A stretch of DNA of 64,000 nucleotides from Sepiola atlantica (taxonomy: Eukaryota; Mollusca; Cephalopoda; Sepiida; Sepiolidae), in NCBI GenBank assembly GCA_963556195.1, contig OY744520.1, positions 15,001-79,000 of the forward strand, given 5' to 3'. Shown here in pieces: positions 10,705-21,454 of this stretch. Numbering within the stretch: the stretch's first letter is position 1; each line of letters opens with the position of its first letter. A program made the position numbers and the translations under genes. Below the pieces are notes generated by a model. The model was not told the origin of the DNA, ran no database searches, and saw nothing but the letters and a program-made list of their open reading frames with translations.

Positions 10705-10835
10705 GTTTTTAAATACAATTTTCTGGCAGATTGGTAAATAAAGTTAGCAAAATCCGTTTTGGAGCAGATTAGAGTTCTATATATTTTTAGAAGTGTCTGC
10801 TCACGACTCGCGGGAGCTGTTTGGCTGCATTTTTT

Positions 10836-11285
10836 TTAACGTAATTTATATGGGGTGGTGTAGTTTCCTGTCAAAGATTGATTCCCAGATTGCAGAAGTG
10901 TGTTTTTGGAGAATTTGAAGCTATTGTTGATTTTATTTATGTTATTTTGTAGTTTTCTTTCTAAGGTGTGAATGTTTTTGGAGCGGAAGCTAATTAAGCA
11001 ATCATCTACATATAGGGAGTCAATGGTGTCGTTTGAGAGTTTTTTGTGATATTGTTTATTTTGATGTTGAAGAGGGTGGTTGAAATGATACTGCCTTGTG
11101 GTACACACCCTCTTCTTGAATTTTTTGGACTGATTTTCGGTTTGTAAGTAGTTTCGTATGCTTTTTCTTGTTAATAATTTTTTCCAATGATCAACCAATG
11201 AATGCAGTTCAGAAGTCTTTGGTGTGTGCCAATGTATATTTGTTTTGTATACAAGATTAGTGTAGGTTAAAATGGATGTCATCAA
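10836..11285 (-). pseudogene. Jockey-like LINE reverse transcriptase fragment
   Basis: On the minus strand a 149-residue frame ends in the catalytic region of a non-LTR RT. An RRVCTTRQYHFNHPLQ-like remnant of the (R)GVPQGS motif is followed by DSLYVDDCLISF (the YxDD box, here YVDD) and RSKNIHTLERKLQNNINKI. The latter is typical of Jockey/I-type RTs of invertebrates. The upstream fingers and the downstream thumb are missing. It lies antisense to the adjacent Ty3/Gypsy element. Confidence 0.7.
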
Positions 11286-11544
11286 ATTCTCTCAAGCAGG
11301 AAATAAATTGTGGCAAGCAGTCCGTTTCCAGCAACAGTGTGATGTTATTTATACAAGTGGCACACCGACTGCAAATTGCAACATGTTTCTGCAATTTACT
11401 CATGACACACAGGTGAGAAACAGACGACCAATTCGCCAGCATTTTGAAATTATTGGAAAGGGTTAATTTTAGGTTACATTTACTATCCTGGAAACCGTCA
11501 TAGGGGGAATTCAACTAAGCGGGACGTTCTCCATCCAGTTAGCA

Positions 11545-11690
11545 ACGGCATCCAGCCAAACACGGCAGAATGTCTCTTTTGGGGTCTCCGTTAATGACCA
11601 GAGTGTGAGCTATTCCAACAATTTGCTGGAGTTTTCCAGATTCTGGAGGGTTACACGCTGCCTTCCTTGTAACGTACTGTGTTTTATTCT
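11545..11690. repeat. Short dispersed repeat, copy 1 (pair with 13350-13450)
   Basis: The stretch CCAAACACGGCAGAATGTC, then GGGGTCTCC and TTAATGACCAG, recurs at 13350-13450 in the same orientation. Both copies then reach GTGAGCTATTCCAAC and CTGCCTTCCT/TTGCCTTCCT. It lies close to the Tc1-like and LINE remnants but belongs to no family I recognise. Confidence 0.6.
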
Positions 11691-11985
11691 TGTATGGAAA
11701 AATGTCTGTTTTTATGCAGGATAAGGCAAGACTATGGCAAGGAATCCGGAAAACATCGAAGACTTGTTGTGGCTGAGATGTGCAGCAATTATTGAAAAAA
11801 CAAAGGTGGCATTTTTTGTTCCTGCAATTCTGTGGTATTAATTCATCTGAACAATGTCAGTGAGAAATTTTCACAAAAATTTTTGTTTAGATTCATCAGA
11901 TTTAATTTTTTTGGATGGAAATAAACATTTTTTAAACAAAATTTACCCTTATGTACAAACTTGTTTTTTTTTCATCTTTTATCTC
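11690..11985 (+). pseudogene. Second Tc1/mariner-like 3' remnant
   Basis: AGATGTGCAGCAATTATTG and AAAACAAAGGT match 6669-6700 of the first remnant, as do the AT-rich tail (CAGATTTAATTTTTTTGG) and TGTACAAACTTGTTTTTTTT (about 11953). A PENIEDLLW-like peptide at about 11745 may be the eroded PIENLW motif. Only the 3' end survives. Confidence 0.55.
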
Positions 11986-12274
11986 TCTTTTTTGAAATAC
12001 ATTGTTTTTTATTAATTTTATTTATAATTTATTTTTTATTAAGATTCAATCGAGGAGAATGACACAGGGGAGGTAACTCTAATACATCATCATCCCACCA
12101 AGGTTTCAAACTTGCTCAGCATGGAAGGGCACCCCGTGCAGAGTGGCGCTGCTCAATGGTGTGGGGAAGCAGACTCTCGAGGGTAAATCTTGCACTTCTT
12201 TTCATTGTAGACATAGTTATATTGATTCACTCACACCTTTCCTCAGGTTAGGTTGTTTTTCTTCGGTTGTGTGT

Positions 12275-12278
<4 letters not shown>

Positions 12279-12324
<46 letters not shown>
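12279..12324. repeat. (TA)n microsatellite
   Basis: About 23 TA units inside LINE copy 1. The same position in copy 2 (about 15272-15312) also carries a (TA)n run, interrupted once, so the tract was probably present before the two copies separated. Confidence 0.9.
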
Positions 12325-12328
<4 letters not shown>

Positions 12329-12589
12329 GTACAGTAAGTAATACATGAGTCTGGGGGTTTAAAAAACAAGTTAGTTTTTGCATACTGATTTGTAACCTAT
12401 TTTTTTGCATCAAAAATGAATGCGCAGCATGAGTGAGGATTGATAATTTTTATCATTTGGATACAGCAGGGACAAAGAAACTACGCCGGAAAGGAATTGT
12501 GCGAGACGGGTGGCTTACGCCCGAACTTCTTGCTAACTGGTAACATCCACCAGTCTTCAGGCGTCCTGATCCGCATCTGTGACACACGT

Positions 12590-12830
12590 CTATGAACCAG
12601 ACTACATGGAATGAGGGGGCATAAGAACCGCTCGCATGCTGGTGGCTCTTTGATTCCAGTGGGGATTGTCATTATCCACAGTAGTGGAGTCTCTGTACTG
12701 GTCAGAGACATCCTGTCTGCGGTGGTTAGCATGTGCATGTCGGTGCGCTCGATTGTTGCGGTTTATGCGCTGAACACACCTGGGGGAGAGGGTTTCCTTA
12801 TGCAACTCTCGACCCCAAAATAGGTCGGGG
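12590..12830 (+). pseudogene. LINE endonuclease (EEP) fragment, copy 1
   Basis: The frame starting near 12611 contains SGVSVLVRD and, after a small deletion, IVAVYALNTPG. These match the EEP-nuclease strand pattern (GVAVLVR..., VVAVYAPN) of L1/Tx1-type ORF2 proteins, which nick the target DNA. Catalytic residues farther on are absent. Confidence 0.5.
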
Positions 12831-13459
12831 GGGGGGGGTAATAGCGGGTCGTGCCGGTGTGAAAACAGCCTGTAGATTCCATGTCGATCACCGCATCCTA
12901 TTCGAGTACTTACATCAGATTTTCTATCTTGTCAGACCATAAAATAATTAATTATGGCCAGTTTGAATTTAAGCGCTAAGCCTAGATTAGATGGATACTG
13001 GATCTGCATACTGGAGATACAAGACTTCCGGGGAGCCTTACCAATGGGGAGAAGGTAACTAAGGCTAAGTTTAGACACTTTACTGTCAAGTATGCCCAAC
13101 ACCTCGCCTGAGATAAGGCAAAGGGAGAAAAAGCATTTAGAGAATAAGCTAACCAGAGTGGTGGCTGGTAGGGGCATTTCCTAACTGCAGGGGGAACCTC
13201 AACCATTTGGCTAGTGAGTGATACGATGGTCAGTTAGTTAAAGCTAGTTTATGAAGCCGTGAACGTTGACGCTCGGATAGCTATATTCAGAAAGTCAAGA
13301 GCCTGTTCTCTCACGTCGAGAGCATTTAAAAGCTTGTTTTTTTTTACCCATTCACGTCACGCCAAACACGGCAGAATGTCTTCTTTGGGGGTCTCCATTA
13401 ATGACCAGTGTGAGCTATTCCAACTCTGGAAAGGTTGCCTTCCTAGTAAATAACCTCTC

Positions 13460-14029
13460 CCTGTGGGGATTCTTCTTCCGCCCCACTGAGATCCTCTTGG
13501 AACTTATTCTCACCGACAAAACTCATCCTGGACATCTGGGTCTTTTTTTTAACCAATTCATATAAAAAAATTAGAGATAACTAATTTCTGCAATATATTC
13601 TCCTTATTTCCCACATCCCTCTATTTTTTTCTACTGGCCCTGACGCTATCTATTGAGGGGTCAATTCTATCCGTTGTGGAAACAAACTCTTCTTACCTTT
13701 CAGATATCCGCGTTGAACTTGAGCGGGCCAACTTGTCAGAATACGGATGCAGGATGAATCCACTCCACTGTTGGTACTTGTGGGTAGCGATCGACATGAA
13801 AAAGAAAATAATCAAAATAGACAACAATTGGCAATGATTACAAAAAATAATCAATTATTGAAAAGACTATCCCATCAGAGGAAGATTCACAACGCGGTCA
13901 TAGAGCATTGTTTCTTGCCTCTCTGGTCAATATATGAGTATTATCACATAACCCATGTGGAGTGGTGGCCTGAATCCAGAGTTACAATTTCCGTTAGATG
14001 ATGAGGGAACTCCACCTCGATCGCTCAAC
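13460..14029. other. No gene recognised
   Basis: This spacer contains an 84-codon frame (13747-14001) without recognisable domains, codon bias or context, so I do not call it a gene. Sequence near 14030 begins the second copy of the 5790-6190 repeat. Confidence 0.4.
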
Positions 14030-14523
14030 AACCATTAACGCGGATATTTTATTATTTTATTCCACTCATCACATATTTAGTCACAACAATGTGCAACCAT
14101 TATTCATTTACTCCAAAACTAAGCCTAACCCCTAACCCCGACCCTTCTAATCTCCAAAAGGCAACAGAAGCGTTATCATCCAAAGTCTTTTCCCAGGTAC
14201 CTTGTGTCCATCCTTCCGAGGAGTGACAGCTCCGTCAGATCATGGAAAGGTCCGATCTGCTGAATCCATAGCGGCCGTAAAACACGGGTGCATGCACTCA
14301 CCCGCGAAATACGATACTAATGAACCCACTAAGATCGGTTCCCCACCAAGTCTCAAGTTGCCTTTACCCTAATTTCGTTCATACTTCATTCATACCTTAA
14401 CTAAAACCCTACACTAGTTTTATGATACCACACTCTCATTGTTTTATGTGATTCTATGTGGTCCTTCCTACCTCCCTTTTCTGTATATATCATTTTCATC
14501 CTTCCACATTTTTCACCTGTCAT
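14030..14523. repeat. Dispersed repeat, copy 2 (pair with 5790-6190)
   Basis: Same orientation and end (CACCTGTCAT) as the copy at 5790-6190. An extra central stretch contains CCTAACCCCTAACCCCGACCC, which is telomere-like by chance and too short to be meaningful. Confidence 0.7.
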
Positions 14524-14984
14524 ACATAAAACGAACTTTTTAAAACCATATTCTTCGGGTCCCCTTCTTTTTATTATTTTTTTTTGGGGGGGGGGGGCGG
14601 GGGGTACCGAAAATTAGGACATTTTTAACGACAGCTAACAAAAAAAGACTCACAAATTCAGTTTGTTGCGTGTTGTTCTGTTAACTGGCGTTAAAAATGT
14701 CAAGAAACTTACCTTTCGAACCGTGAACAGCCTCTCTCTCGGTCTCTTTTTTAAACCTTAAAAAAACAAAAAAAAATTTTTTTAACGATTTTTAATTGGA
14801 ATAAAATTTAAAAATAAATCTTTATCTTTGTTAAAGCAAATAAAATAGATTTTCAAGTGTTCGTAACCGATGCATTTCGGTTTCTAATTTAATGAGCAAA
14901 AATAATTAAAAAATTAACTTTCAACGAAAAAGCAAAATTCAGAAATTAGCATTGTCGATTTCGCCTGCGAAAAGTCGTATAATA
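14524..14984. other. No gene recognised; G-rich tract
   Basis: AT-rich apart from a run of about 20 G and one C at 14585-14605. Such tracts can form G-quadruplexes. No coding sequence. Confidence 0.4.
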
Positions 14985-15271
14985 TTAATGACACAGGGGA
15001 GATAACTCTAATTTACTCGGTTCATAAGTAGTTCAGTCGTTATATTAGAATGACACAAACACTGTGTTATCAGAATGACACAGGGGAGGTAACTAATTTT
15101 ACATCATCCCACCAAGGTTTGGTTTCTTCATCAGGGTCGGACTTGCTCAGCACGGAAGGGCACCCCGTGCGGGGTGGCGCTGGTCATTGGTGTGGGGAAG
15201 CAGACTCTCGAGGGTAAATCTTGCACTCACACCTTTCCTCAGGTTAGGTTGTTTTTCTTCGGTTGTGTGTA

Positions 15272-15303
<32 letters not shown>

Positions 15304-15459
15304 TATATATGTACAGTAAGTAATACATGAGTCTGGGGGTTTAAAAAACAAGTTAGTTTTTTGCATACTGATTTGTAACCTATTTTTTTGCGTCTGTGAC
15401 ACATGTCTATGAACCAGACTACATGGAATGAAGGGGCATAAAACCGCTCGCATGCTGGT

Positions 15460-15720
15460 GGCTCTTTGATTCCAGTGGGGATTGTCATTATCCACAGTAG
15501 TGGAGTTTCTGTACTGGTCAGAGAGACAACCTGTCTGCGGCATGTGCATGTCGGTGCACTCGATATTTGGATTGTTGCGGTTTATGCGCCCAACACACCT
15601 GCGGGAGAGAGGGTTTCCTTTCTTCGGCAATTGGAGAGGTACCTCAAGAGTCCAGAGCGAGTATGCTTAATGGGGTATGCAACTCTCGACCCCGGGGGGT
15701 AATAGCGGGTCGTGCCGGTG
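15460..15720 (+). pseudogene. LINE endonuclease (EEP) fragment, copy 2
   Basis: Residues readable across frames are SGVSVLVRE, then IVAVYAPNTPAGERVSFLRQ and LERYLKSPERVCLMG. These follow the EEP fold of L1/Tx1 ORF2: a Val-Tyr-Ala-Pro-Asn strand, then a loop with an Arg/Phe-Leu-rich helix. The catalytic GDWN motif expected next is lost. Confidence 0.6.
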
Positions 15721-16339
15721 TTAAAACAGCCTGTCTGACTTTGATGGCTTTATGCGTCGACAGATTCCATGTCGATCACCGCATCCTATTCGAGTACTTA
15801 CATCAGATTTTCTATCTTGTCATACGTCAAAGTGGTCAGACCCATAAATTATGGCCAGTTTGAATTTAAGTGCTAAGCCTATCTCCATACTGGAGATACA
15901 AGACTTCTGGGGAGCCTTACCAACGGGGGAGCAGGTAACTAAGGCTAAGGTTATACACTTTGTTGTCAAGTATGCCCAATGCCTCGCCTGAGATAAGGCA
16001 AAGGGAGAAAAAGCATTTAGAGAATAAGCTAACCAGGGTGGTGGCTGGTAGGGGCATTTCCTAACTGCATTTGGCTAGTGAGTGATACGATGGTCAGTTA
16101 GTTAAAGCTAGTTTACAGAGTCTTGAACGCCGACGTGACGCTCGGATAGCTATATTCAGAAAGTCAAGAGCCTGGAAGAGGTTCTCTCACGTCGAGAGCA
16201 TTTGGAGGAGCCCTCCCCCCTGACTTTGTCGATTCGCCCCCATCTGGAGGCGGCCCGAGCGGCTAGCAGGTCGGCCCATTGGTTTTGCTCATGGCTCCAT
16301 CATTGGACAGGTTACATTGATCGGCATGGTGGAGAAGGC

Positions 16340-16930
16340 TTTAGGCCCAACACAGAGTTAAAGATTTTTGCAGACCGTTGTCGCTGGGAATGGACCAGAG
16401 TTTTCTGTGAAAGAGAGATTGATTCAAAACAGCCTGCATTTGATTCGCACAATAATAGAGGGTGTAAAAGACATGGAAGCCGCACTGATCAGGCTTTTCA
16501 ATAGGGTCGACCATCGTTTCCTGGATTCTGTCCTGGAGGCTGCCAGTTTTAATACGGACTTCAGCAAGTGGATTTCCATCCTGTATCGCCTCTTTTGGAG
16601 TCGTTTGTGGTCTCTCGGTCGGTACGTCAGGGATGTCCGCTGTCGCCCCTGCTTTATGGACTGGCATTGGAGCCCTTACTCCGCAAATTATGGGACGGGC
16701 CGGCGAAGACGGGTCTTGCATGGGATCTGACGGAGGACGTGTCAGGGTTTTCACATTTGCTGATGATGTCACCATTTTCGTGTCGAGCCGCATTGACGTG
16801 ATAACGGTGGTTAAGGCGCTCGAAGAAGTTACAGGGTCGCAGCAAGTCCACCAGCCTGCGGTTGGCTGCCTAAAAGTCGAATCGTCAGTCGCGATTTGGA
16901 TTCGAAGGACACTTAAAGTGTAGAGCCGAG
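16340..16930 (+). pseudogene. LINE reverse transcriptase fragment, copy 2
   Basis: RT signatures occur in three frames: QNSLHLIRTIIEGVKDMEAA, then FNRVDHRFLDSVLEAA (the first-Asp region, with AFDRV eroded), then VRQGCPLSPLLYGLALEPLL (the template-binding loop), then VFTFADDVTIFVSS (the catalytic FADD box). Family members keep these in one frame, so at least two indels have accumulated. RQGCPLSPLLY and FADDVTIFV are typical of the Tx1/L1 group. Confidence 0.75.
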
Positions 16931-17215
16931 GCGCCTTTTGATTTTCACCTGCCTGCTCTTCTCACTTATTTCGAAGAGGGGAGCCATATGGCTACAGACA
17001 GGTCGCAAGGGAGGCCTAGGAATGCCGGATATGGAAAGTTAAAGGTCGAATCCCGCCGTAGCAGGAACCAAAATTTCTCTCCGGATGCCGAGCCGGGGCC
17101 CAGGGCTCTTAAGCAGCCGACGGAAGTTAGTGAAGGGGTCTGCTTCGGATGGGATGGTCGGAGGAGGAGATCCGCTATCAGTGCAGTCTGGCACCAGGCT
17201 TAAGTTACCTCAACA

Positions 17216-17924
17216 ACTCTGAGACAGAGTGAGGACGGATCCTTACTGCCAGCGCTGCGACGATCACAAAAGAGAAACTATAAATATAGTTTGTTTATAA
17301 TAGTGTCTCTTACACCTTTTTAAATGCATACTGTTGTTATTGTTTATGAATTATTTTTATGCAAGATTATTTTCTCCGGTGAAGAAATTATATTTCTATT
17401 TAATATAATTTCGTTCTTTCTATTTTTTATACCGTAAATTTTCAGTTTTTTTTGTATTAAAAATATTTATTTTTTTTAAATACTCTAAAATCTAAAATAT
17501 TGGATAACTTAATTTTTGGCGCTTTTTACGTTTGTTTTCGCATTTCTTACGGACTACGCAATAATTAGATTTTAGAGTCGGGGATAACGATTAATGATCA
17601 CCACAGTAAAAAAAAAAACCCAACACTTTTTATTTACTGGTGATTTTGAAATCAGCCAATGTATTCATGTAACAACTTGATAAAAATGCACTGTCCGGTT
17701 GTATCAGTCATCCCATAACTTCTGTCCGGATGTATCAATAACAGTGAAACAAGGGTTGCTCAATCACATCCGCACCTAGCAACCTAAACTTATATCTTTT
17801 AAAATAAAAATAGTTCTTTGGGGGGAGAATGTTTGGGACGCGGGTGGGGGGAATTTGGGGGGGGCGGGTGGTAGTGGTGGGGGGAATTATCAACATCTTC
17901 ATCCTGTGGGGGTGCATATACAAT
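17216..17924. other. No gene recognised
   Basis: Mostly AT-rich sequence with a G-rich stretch at 17820-17885. No supported gene; possibly the body of the truncated Helitron whose 3' end is at 18349. Confidence 0.4.
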
Positions 17925-18349
17925 ATAGGACCCGGGTGCTTCTGCAGAATAGGGACCATGGGTTCTTATGCAGTATAGGGATCAGGGGTGCTTCTACAGT
18001 ATAGGACCCAGCACTGGGGGTGCTTCTACAGAATAGGGACCATGGGTGTTTATGCAGTATAGGCACCGGGGGTGCTTCTACAGTATAGGATCCAGAGGCT
18101 TCTGCAGTACAGGCACGGGGGGGTGCTTCTGCAGTATAGCCACCGGGGCGCTTCTACGGTATAGGACCCAGCACCGGGGGTGCTTTTACAGTATAGGACC
18201 CAGCACCGGGGGGGGGGGGGGGCTTCGTCAATTAAGGACCCAGAGGCTTCGGCGTTGTCCGGGAGAAAAGTGCTCAATATCCTATTTTGCTTGCGGAGAT
18301 GAGAGGAGGAGGAGGGAGAGCCCCGGGCAACGCCGGGTACCCCTGCTAG
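17925..18349 (+). mobile_element. Helitron 3' end with minisatellite array
   Basis: The right end has the Helitron signature: a GC hairpin (CCCGG 18322-18326, loop GCAACG, CCGGG 18333-18337) followed by TACCCCTG and the terminal CTAG (18346-18349), then T. Upstream lie about ten imperfect 25-33 bp units of the type TGCTTCTACAGTATAGGACCC, with variants AGCACCGGGGG. The left end is not recognised, so this copy may be truncated. The same 3' end recurs at 19496. Confidence 0.7.
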
Positions 18350-18670
18350 TCTCATCTCATCTCAATCTCAATATATATAAGGCAAAAATCTGTGTGTGTA
18401 TGTCTCGCTAAAACTTAAAAAATACTATACAAACACCCCCAAATCAGGTATTATTTTAACCGCCATAACCTCGAGAAAATAATATCTAGAAATTAAAAAA
18501 AAAGATTCATTTTTAAGGGGTCAAATAGCCATTTTTTCGTTTAATGTGATCACGATGTTATCTTGTGCACGTGACGTCACATTGATAGGTACATGACGTC
18601 ATAGTGATAGTTTTATATCTATTTTTCATCCTCTATTTGTATACATATTAAATAACGTCTCAATAAGTAA

Positions 18671-18775
18671 AGTGCTTCTAAAGTATAACGGTCCCTAGAA
18701 ATATTGGTGCTTCTAAAGTATTATGGTCCCCAGGAATGTTGGTGCTTCTAAAGTATAACGGTACCCAGAGGATTG
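18671..18775. repeat. Minisatellite GTGCTTCTAAAGTATAACGGT
   Basis: Three units of about 34 bp inside the Helitron. They are related to the CTTCTACAGTATAGGACCC units of the adjacent copy, so both arrays probably descend from one ancestral unit. Confidence 0.75.
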
Positions 18776-18990
18776 AAAATGATGAAGAATATCATGAGGG
18801 GATTGAAAATGATGAAGAATAGCATGAGAGGATTGAAAAAGTCTGAAGAATATCATGAGAGGATTGAAAAAGTCTGAAGAATATCATGAGAGGATTGAAA
18901 AAGTCTGAAGAATATCATGAGAGGATTGAAAAAGTCTGAAGAATATCATGAGAGGATTGAAAATGATGAAGAATAGCATGAGGGGATTGA
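18770..18990. repeat. 33-bp minisatellite GAGGATTGAAAAAGTCTGAAG
   Basis: About seven near-identical units GGATTGAAAAAGTCTGAAG + AATATCATGAGA, the outer ones with AATGATGAAGAAT variants. It is internal to the Helitron. Confidence 0.85.
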
Positions 18991-19180
18991 TACATATCCA
19001 TGATCCATGATACATCATACATACCCATGATCATCATACATACCCATGTTACATCATACATACCCATGTTACATCATACATATCCATGATACATCATACA
19101 TATCTATGATACATATCCATGATACATATCCATAATACATGATACATATCCATGATACATGATACATATCCATGATACAG
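18990..19180. repeat. Short tandem repeat CATGATACATATC
   Basis: Repeated CATGATACAT and ATACATATCC phrases, roughly 12-24 bp units. It directly follows the 33-bp minisatellite. Confidence 0.8.
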
Positions 19181-19749
19181 CACCGAGGGTTCTTCTACAG
19201 AATAGGACCCAGCACTGGGGGGGGGGGGGCTTCTTCAATATAGGACCCAGAGGCTTCGGCATTGTCCAGGAGAAAAGTGCTAAATGTCCTAGATAGAGCT
19301 ACTGTAGTTTTTCTCTTCGGACTATTGTGCAGATGAAAAGGAGGGGAGATCGGTAAGAGTTATTTTAGTAGTGCTCTGGAGGCCGTTTTGATTTTCTAAA
19401 TACTCGGTGTTGTCTGGGAGAAAAGTGCTCAATATTCTATTTTGCTTGCGGAGAGGAGGAGAGAGAGCCCCGGGCAACGCCGGGTACCCCTGCTAGTATA
19501 TATATAAGGCAGAAAGAAGGTGAAAGTATTTTTAACAGGAAAACTCTTACTGCACAAAATTGCCAAACAAGGCATACATACAGTCTGCACTTGTCCTCCT
19601 TTTTTGTTTGCATTTTTTAATTTGAACTAATTCATGTCTAAAAATTCCGTAATGTCATCTACATGCACCTTTTGAAATTTCGGCACATGTTCGTCTTTTC
19701 TCACAGTCCGTTTTTCACAAACTTTTTAATGACCAGTTTTTTTTTCTTT

Positions 19750-20025
19750 TTTCGGTGTACACTTACCTATCAGGCTGCTAGAGAATTCCGGGTTTTTTTG
19801 AAAAAAAATTCAAATATTTTACATTTTAGGAGCGGGGTTTCCAATGTTAATTCAACGTAGACTGATCCCCCACTTTTTGACCATCTCAATTTTTGTCTTT
19901 TTCGGTGTACAATTACCTATCATGTCAGTAGAGAATTCCGGGGTTTTTGGAAAGAAATTTCAGAAAATTTAGATTTTAAGACGGGGGATAAGTTTTCAAT
20001 GTAAATTCAACGTAGACTGTCACAC
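19750..20025. repeat. Tandem duplication of about 155 bp
   Basis: Two copies in tandem: TTTTTCGGTGTACACTTACC at 19748 and TTTTTCGGTGTACAATTACC at 19899. Both are followed by GAGAATTCCGG and end with AATTCAACGTAGACTG (about 19850 and 20005). Confidence 0.8.
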
Positions 20026-20029
20026 AATA

Positions 20030-20724
20030 AGAAAATGTTCAAATTTTATTTTGTATCAAAAAAAAATTTGTATAAAAAACCGTAGTAAAAATATTTTGTT
20101 GCGTGTCCGCCAACTTTTTTATTTCAGGACAAAAAACGAGGTTTCTTTGTTATATAAAAAGATCGATAATTGTAAAACTTTTCTTCTATTTCGCTACCTT
20201 TTTCACTGATTTGACTGGAATAACTGTCACGGATTAAATATATATAATATACTTATTCAAGTACTTTTTATTTAAAAAAGAAATTAAAATTTTCCCGATC
20301 ACGTGGAAATACAACCGCCATTTTCGAATAAGGGAGATAACTGAGACTGAATTTATGCAAGGAAGTTAGAGTTATGCCACTTTGACCGTCATTTCATTTT
20401 TTTCAGGTGTTATTTGAAATTTTTCAACACACACGATAGGTACACGGAAATATTAAACATCGTTAAAAACACGGACAAGGACCAACAAAATTCCGCCAAA
20501 ATCTGTGCGGACGAAAATAAATGGGTATTTTTTTGTGATTCAATTATTTCAAAAAAATTCCATGAGGACTTTTTTAAAAAATACAAAATAAAACAATTTC
20601 CACATAGCAATTTTTTCTTCAATTAATGGGGAGAGGCTTTGTTAATTATTCTTTACTAACACAATAGCGGACAATTGAATCGTCTGCATTTTCCTTATAT
20701 TTTATCCAGTGTATATAAACCAAA

Positions 20725-20728
<4 letters not shown>
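20030..20728. other. No gene recognised
   Basis: AT-rich. Overlapping 70-codon frames exist on both strands at 20410-20626. With reading frames on both strands and no domain, neither is convincing. Confidence 0.4.

Positions 20729-20801
<73 letters not shown>
20729..20801. repeat. (AT)n microsatellite
   Basis: Uninterrupted run of about 36 AT units. Confidence 0.95.
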
Positions 20802-20805
<4 letters not shown>

Positions 20806-21454
20806 CTTGATTGGGACAAAAATTGAAAATAGTCTTCTAGGATTTCCTATTTCAATGACGAGCGAGGACATTTTTTTTACTTAAATAATAAAACCATGAT
20901 AACAAAATATTTTTGAAACTAACCTAAGAAAATATTTTCAAAGTTTTCATTTTTTTTCCTTTATTTAATCAGACATTTTTCTATCTTGGGTGGCCAATAA
21001 TAAAAATAATATTGCAGTTGCTTTATGAGCCAGTTAAATTGAATTGGCCGGCCACGCGCGAACAAAGTTGACGCCTTAACTTGTTATTTTTTTTCACTTG
21101 TTTTTATTTTGTCCCCCCCCCCACCAGAAAAGTTATTTTTAAACATGATTAAATTTTTAAAAATCAAAGAAAAATAAATTGTATTTAATTTTTACTAGAT
21201 TTCAACAAATCATACTTTCTTTCATTGAGAATCTTTTATATTTGAGGAGGGGGGCATAAATTAAAAAACTTCTACTAAATATTAAATTAACTCAAATAAA
21301 GGCAACACTTCCTTGAAAATAATTTATGTACCCCATAAAAATTGATATCTCTTGCCTAATAAGTAAGCTGAATCGTTTTTTTTCCTCTTTTACTGGATGA
21401 ATTTGCATAGTTTGCTATACATTTCTTATGGTTGTGATACTTAATTTTTAAGGT
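20802..21454. other. No gene recognised
   Basis: AT-rich sequence with a C9 tract at 21114. No supported gene. Confidence 0.4.

Larger units (their letters stand above)
6985..10745 (+). mobile_element. Ty3/Gypsy LTR retrotransposon (degenerate but nearly complete)
   Basis: Domain order is gag with zinc knuckle, aspartic protease, RT, RNase H, integrase, a short acidic tail, a polypurine tract and a 3' LTR. Protease-RT-RNase H-integrase order defines Ty3/Gypsy rather than Ty1/Copia. Its GC content is higher than the surroundings, suggesting a more recent arrival. At least four frame breaks (about 7310, 7390, 7985-8075 and 9853) show it is no longer autonomous. I could not find a convincing 5' LTR; an ATTAATACAG at about 7036 weakly resembles the LTR end. 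The left boundary is therefore uncertain and 5' truncation is likely. A relative lies at 2950-3665. Confidence 0.85.
12057..13345 (+). mobile_element. Tx1/L1-like LINE fragment, copy 1
   Basis: The left part (12057-12325) matches 15050-15300: GAATGACACAGGGGAGGTAA, GGAAGGGCACCCCGTGC, GCAGACTCTCGAGGGTAAA, then a (TA)n run. Next come part of an endonuclease (12590-12830) and the endonuclease-RT linker (about 12880-13340), which runs parallel to 15770-16200. The linker reads as a fragmented YWxxN..LLE-type region. Copy 2 keeps RT; copy 1 stops before it. Assignment to Tx1/L1 rests on family resemblance and is not certain. Confidence 0.6.
14985..17215 (+). mobile_element. Tx1/L1-like LINE fragment, copy 2
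   Basis: This is a longer relative of 12057-13345, with endonuclease (15460-15720), linker (15770-16200) and RT (16340-16930). The conserved phrase ATTCAGAAAGTCAAGAGCCTG appears in both linkers. Many small indels break the frame. The two copies are about 3 kb apart in the same orientation, so either a local duplication or two insertions from one family explains them. Confidence 0.65.
18366..19496 (+). mobile_element. Non-autonomous Helitron of about 1.13 kb
   Basis: The left end TCTCAATATATATAAGGC, followed by TCTGTGTGTGTATGTCTCGC, is a typical Helitron 5' terminus (TC start) preceded by A. The right end carries the hairpin CCCGG-GCAACG-CCGGG (19469-19484) and terminal CTAG (19493-19496) followed by T. 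This fits Helitron insertion between A and T without target duplication. No Rep/helicase gene is inside, so it would depend on a helper. The body is mostly minisatellites. It abuts the preceding Helitron 3' end, separated by about 16 bases of CTCAT-type sequence. Confidence 0.75.

Noticed and set aside
13747..14001. 84-codon frame
   Set aside because: No recognisable domain, no flanking splice signals, and it overlaps sequence between dispersed repeats.
14115..14150. CCTAACCCCTAACCCC telomere-like sequence
   Set aside because: Only two imperfect units inside a dispersed repeat; not an interstitial telomere array.
18046..18411. 121-codon frame
   Set aside because: It is entirely encoded by the Helitron minisatellite (repeated YSIG-type units) and is not a gene.
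20410..20626. 70-codon frames on both strands
   Set aside because: They are mirror frames in AT-rich DNA with no domain, no splice context and no repeat family.
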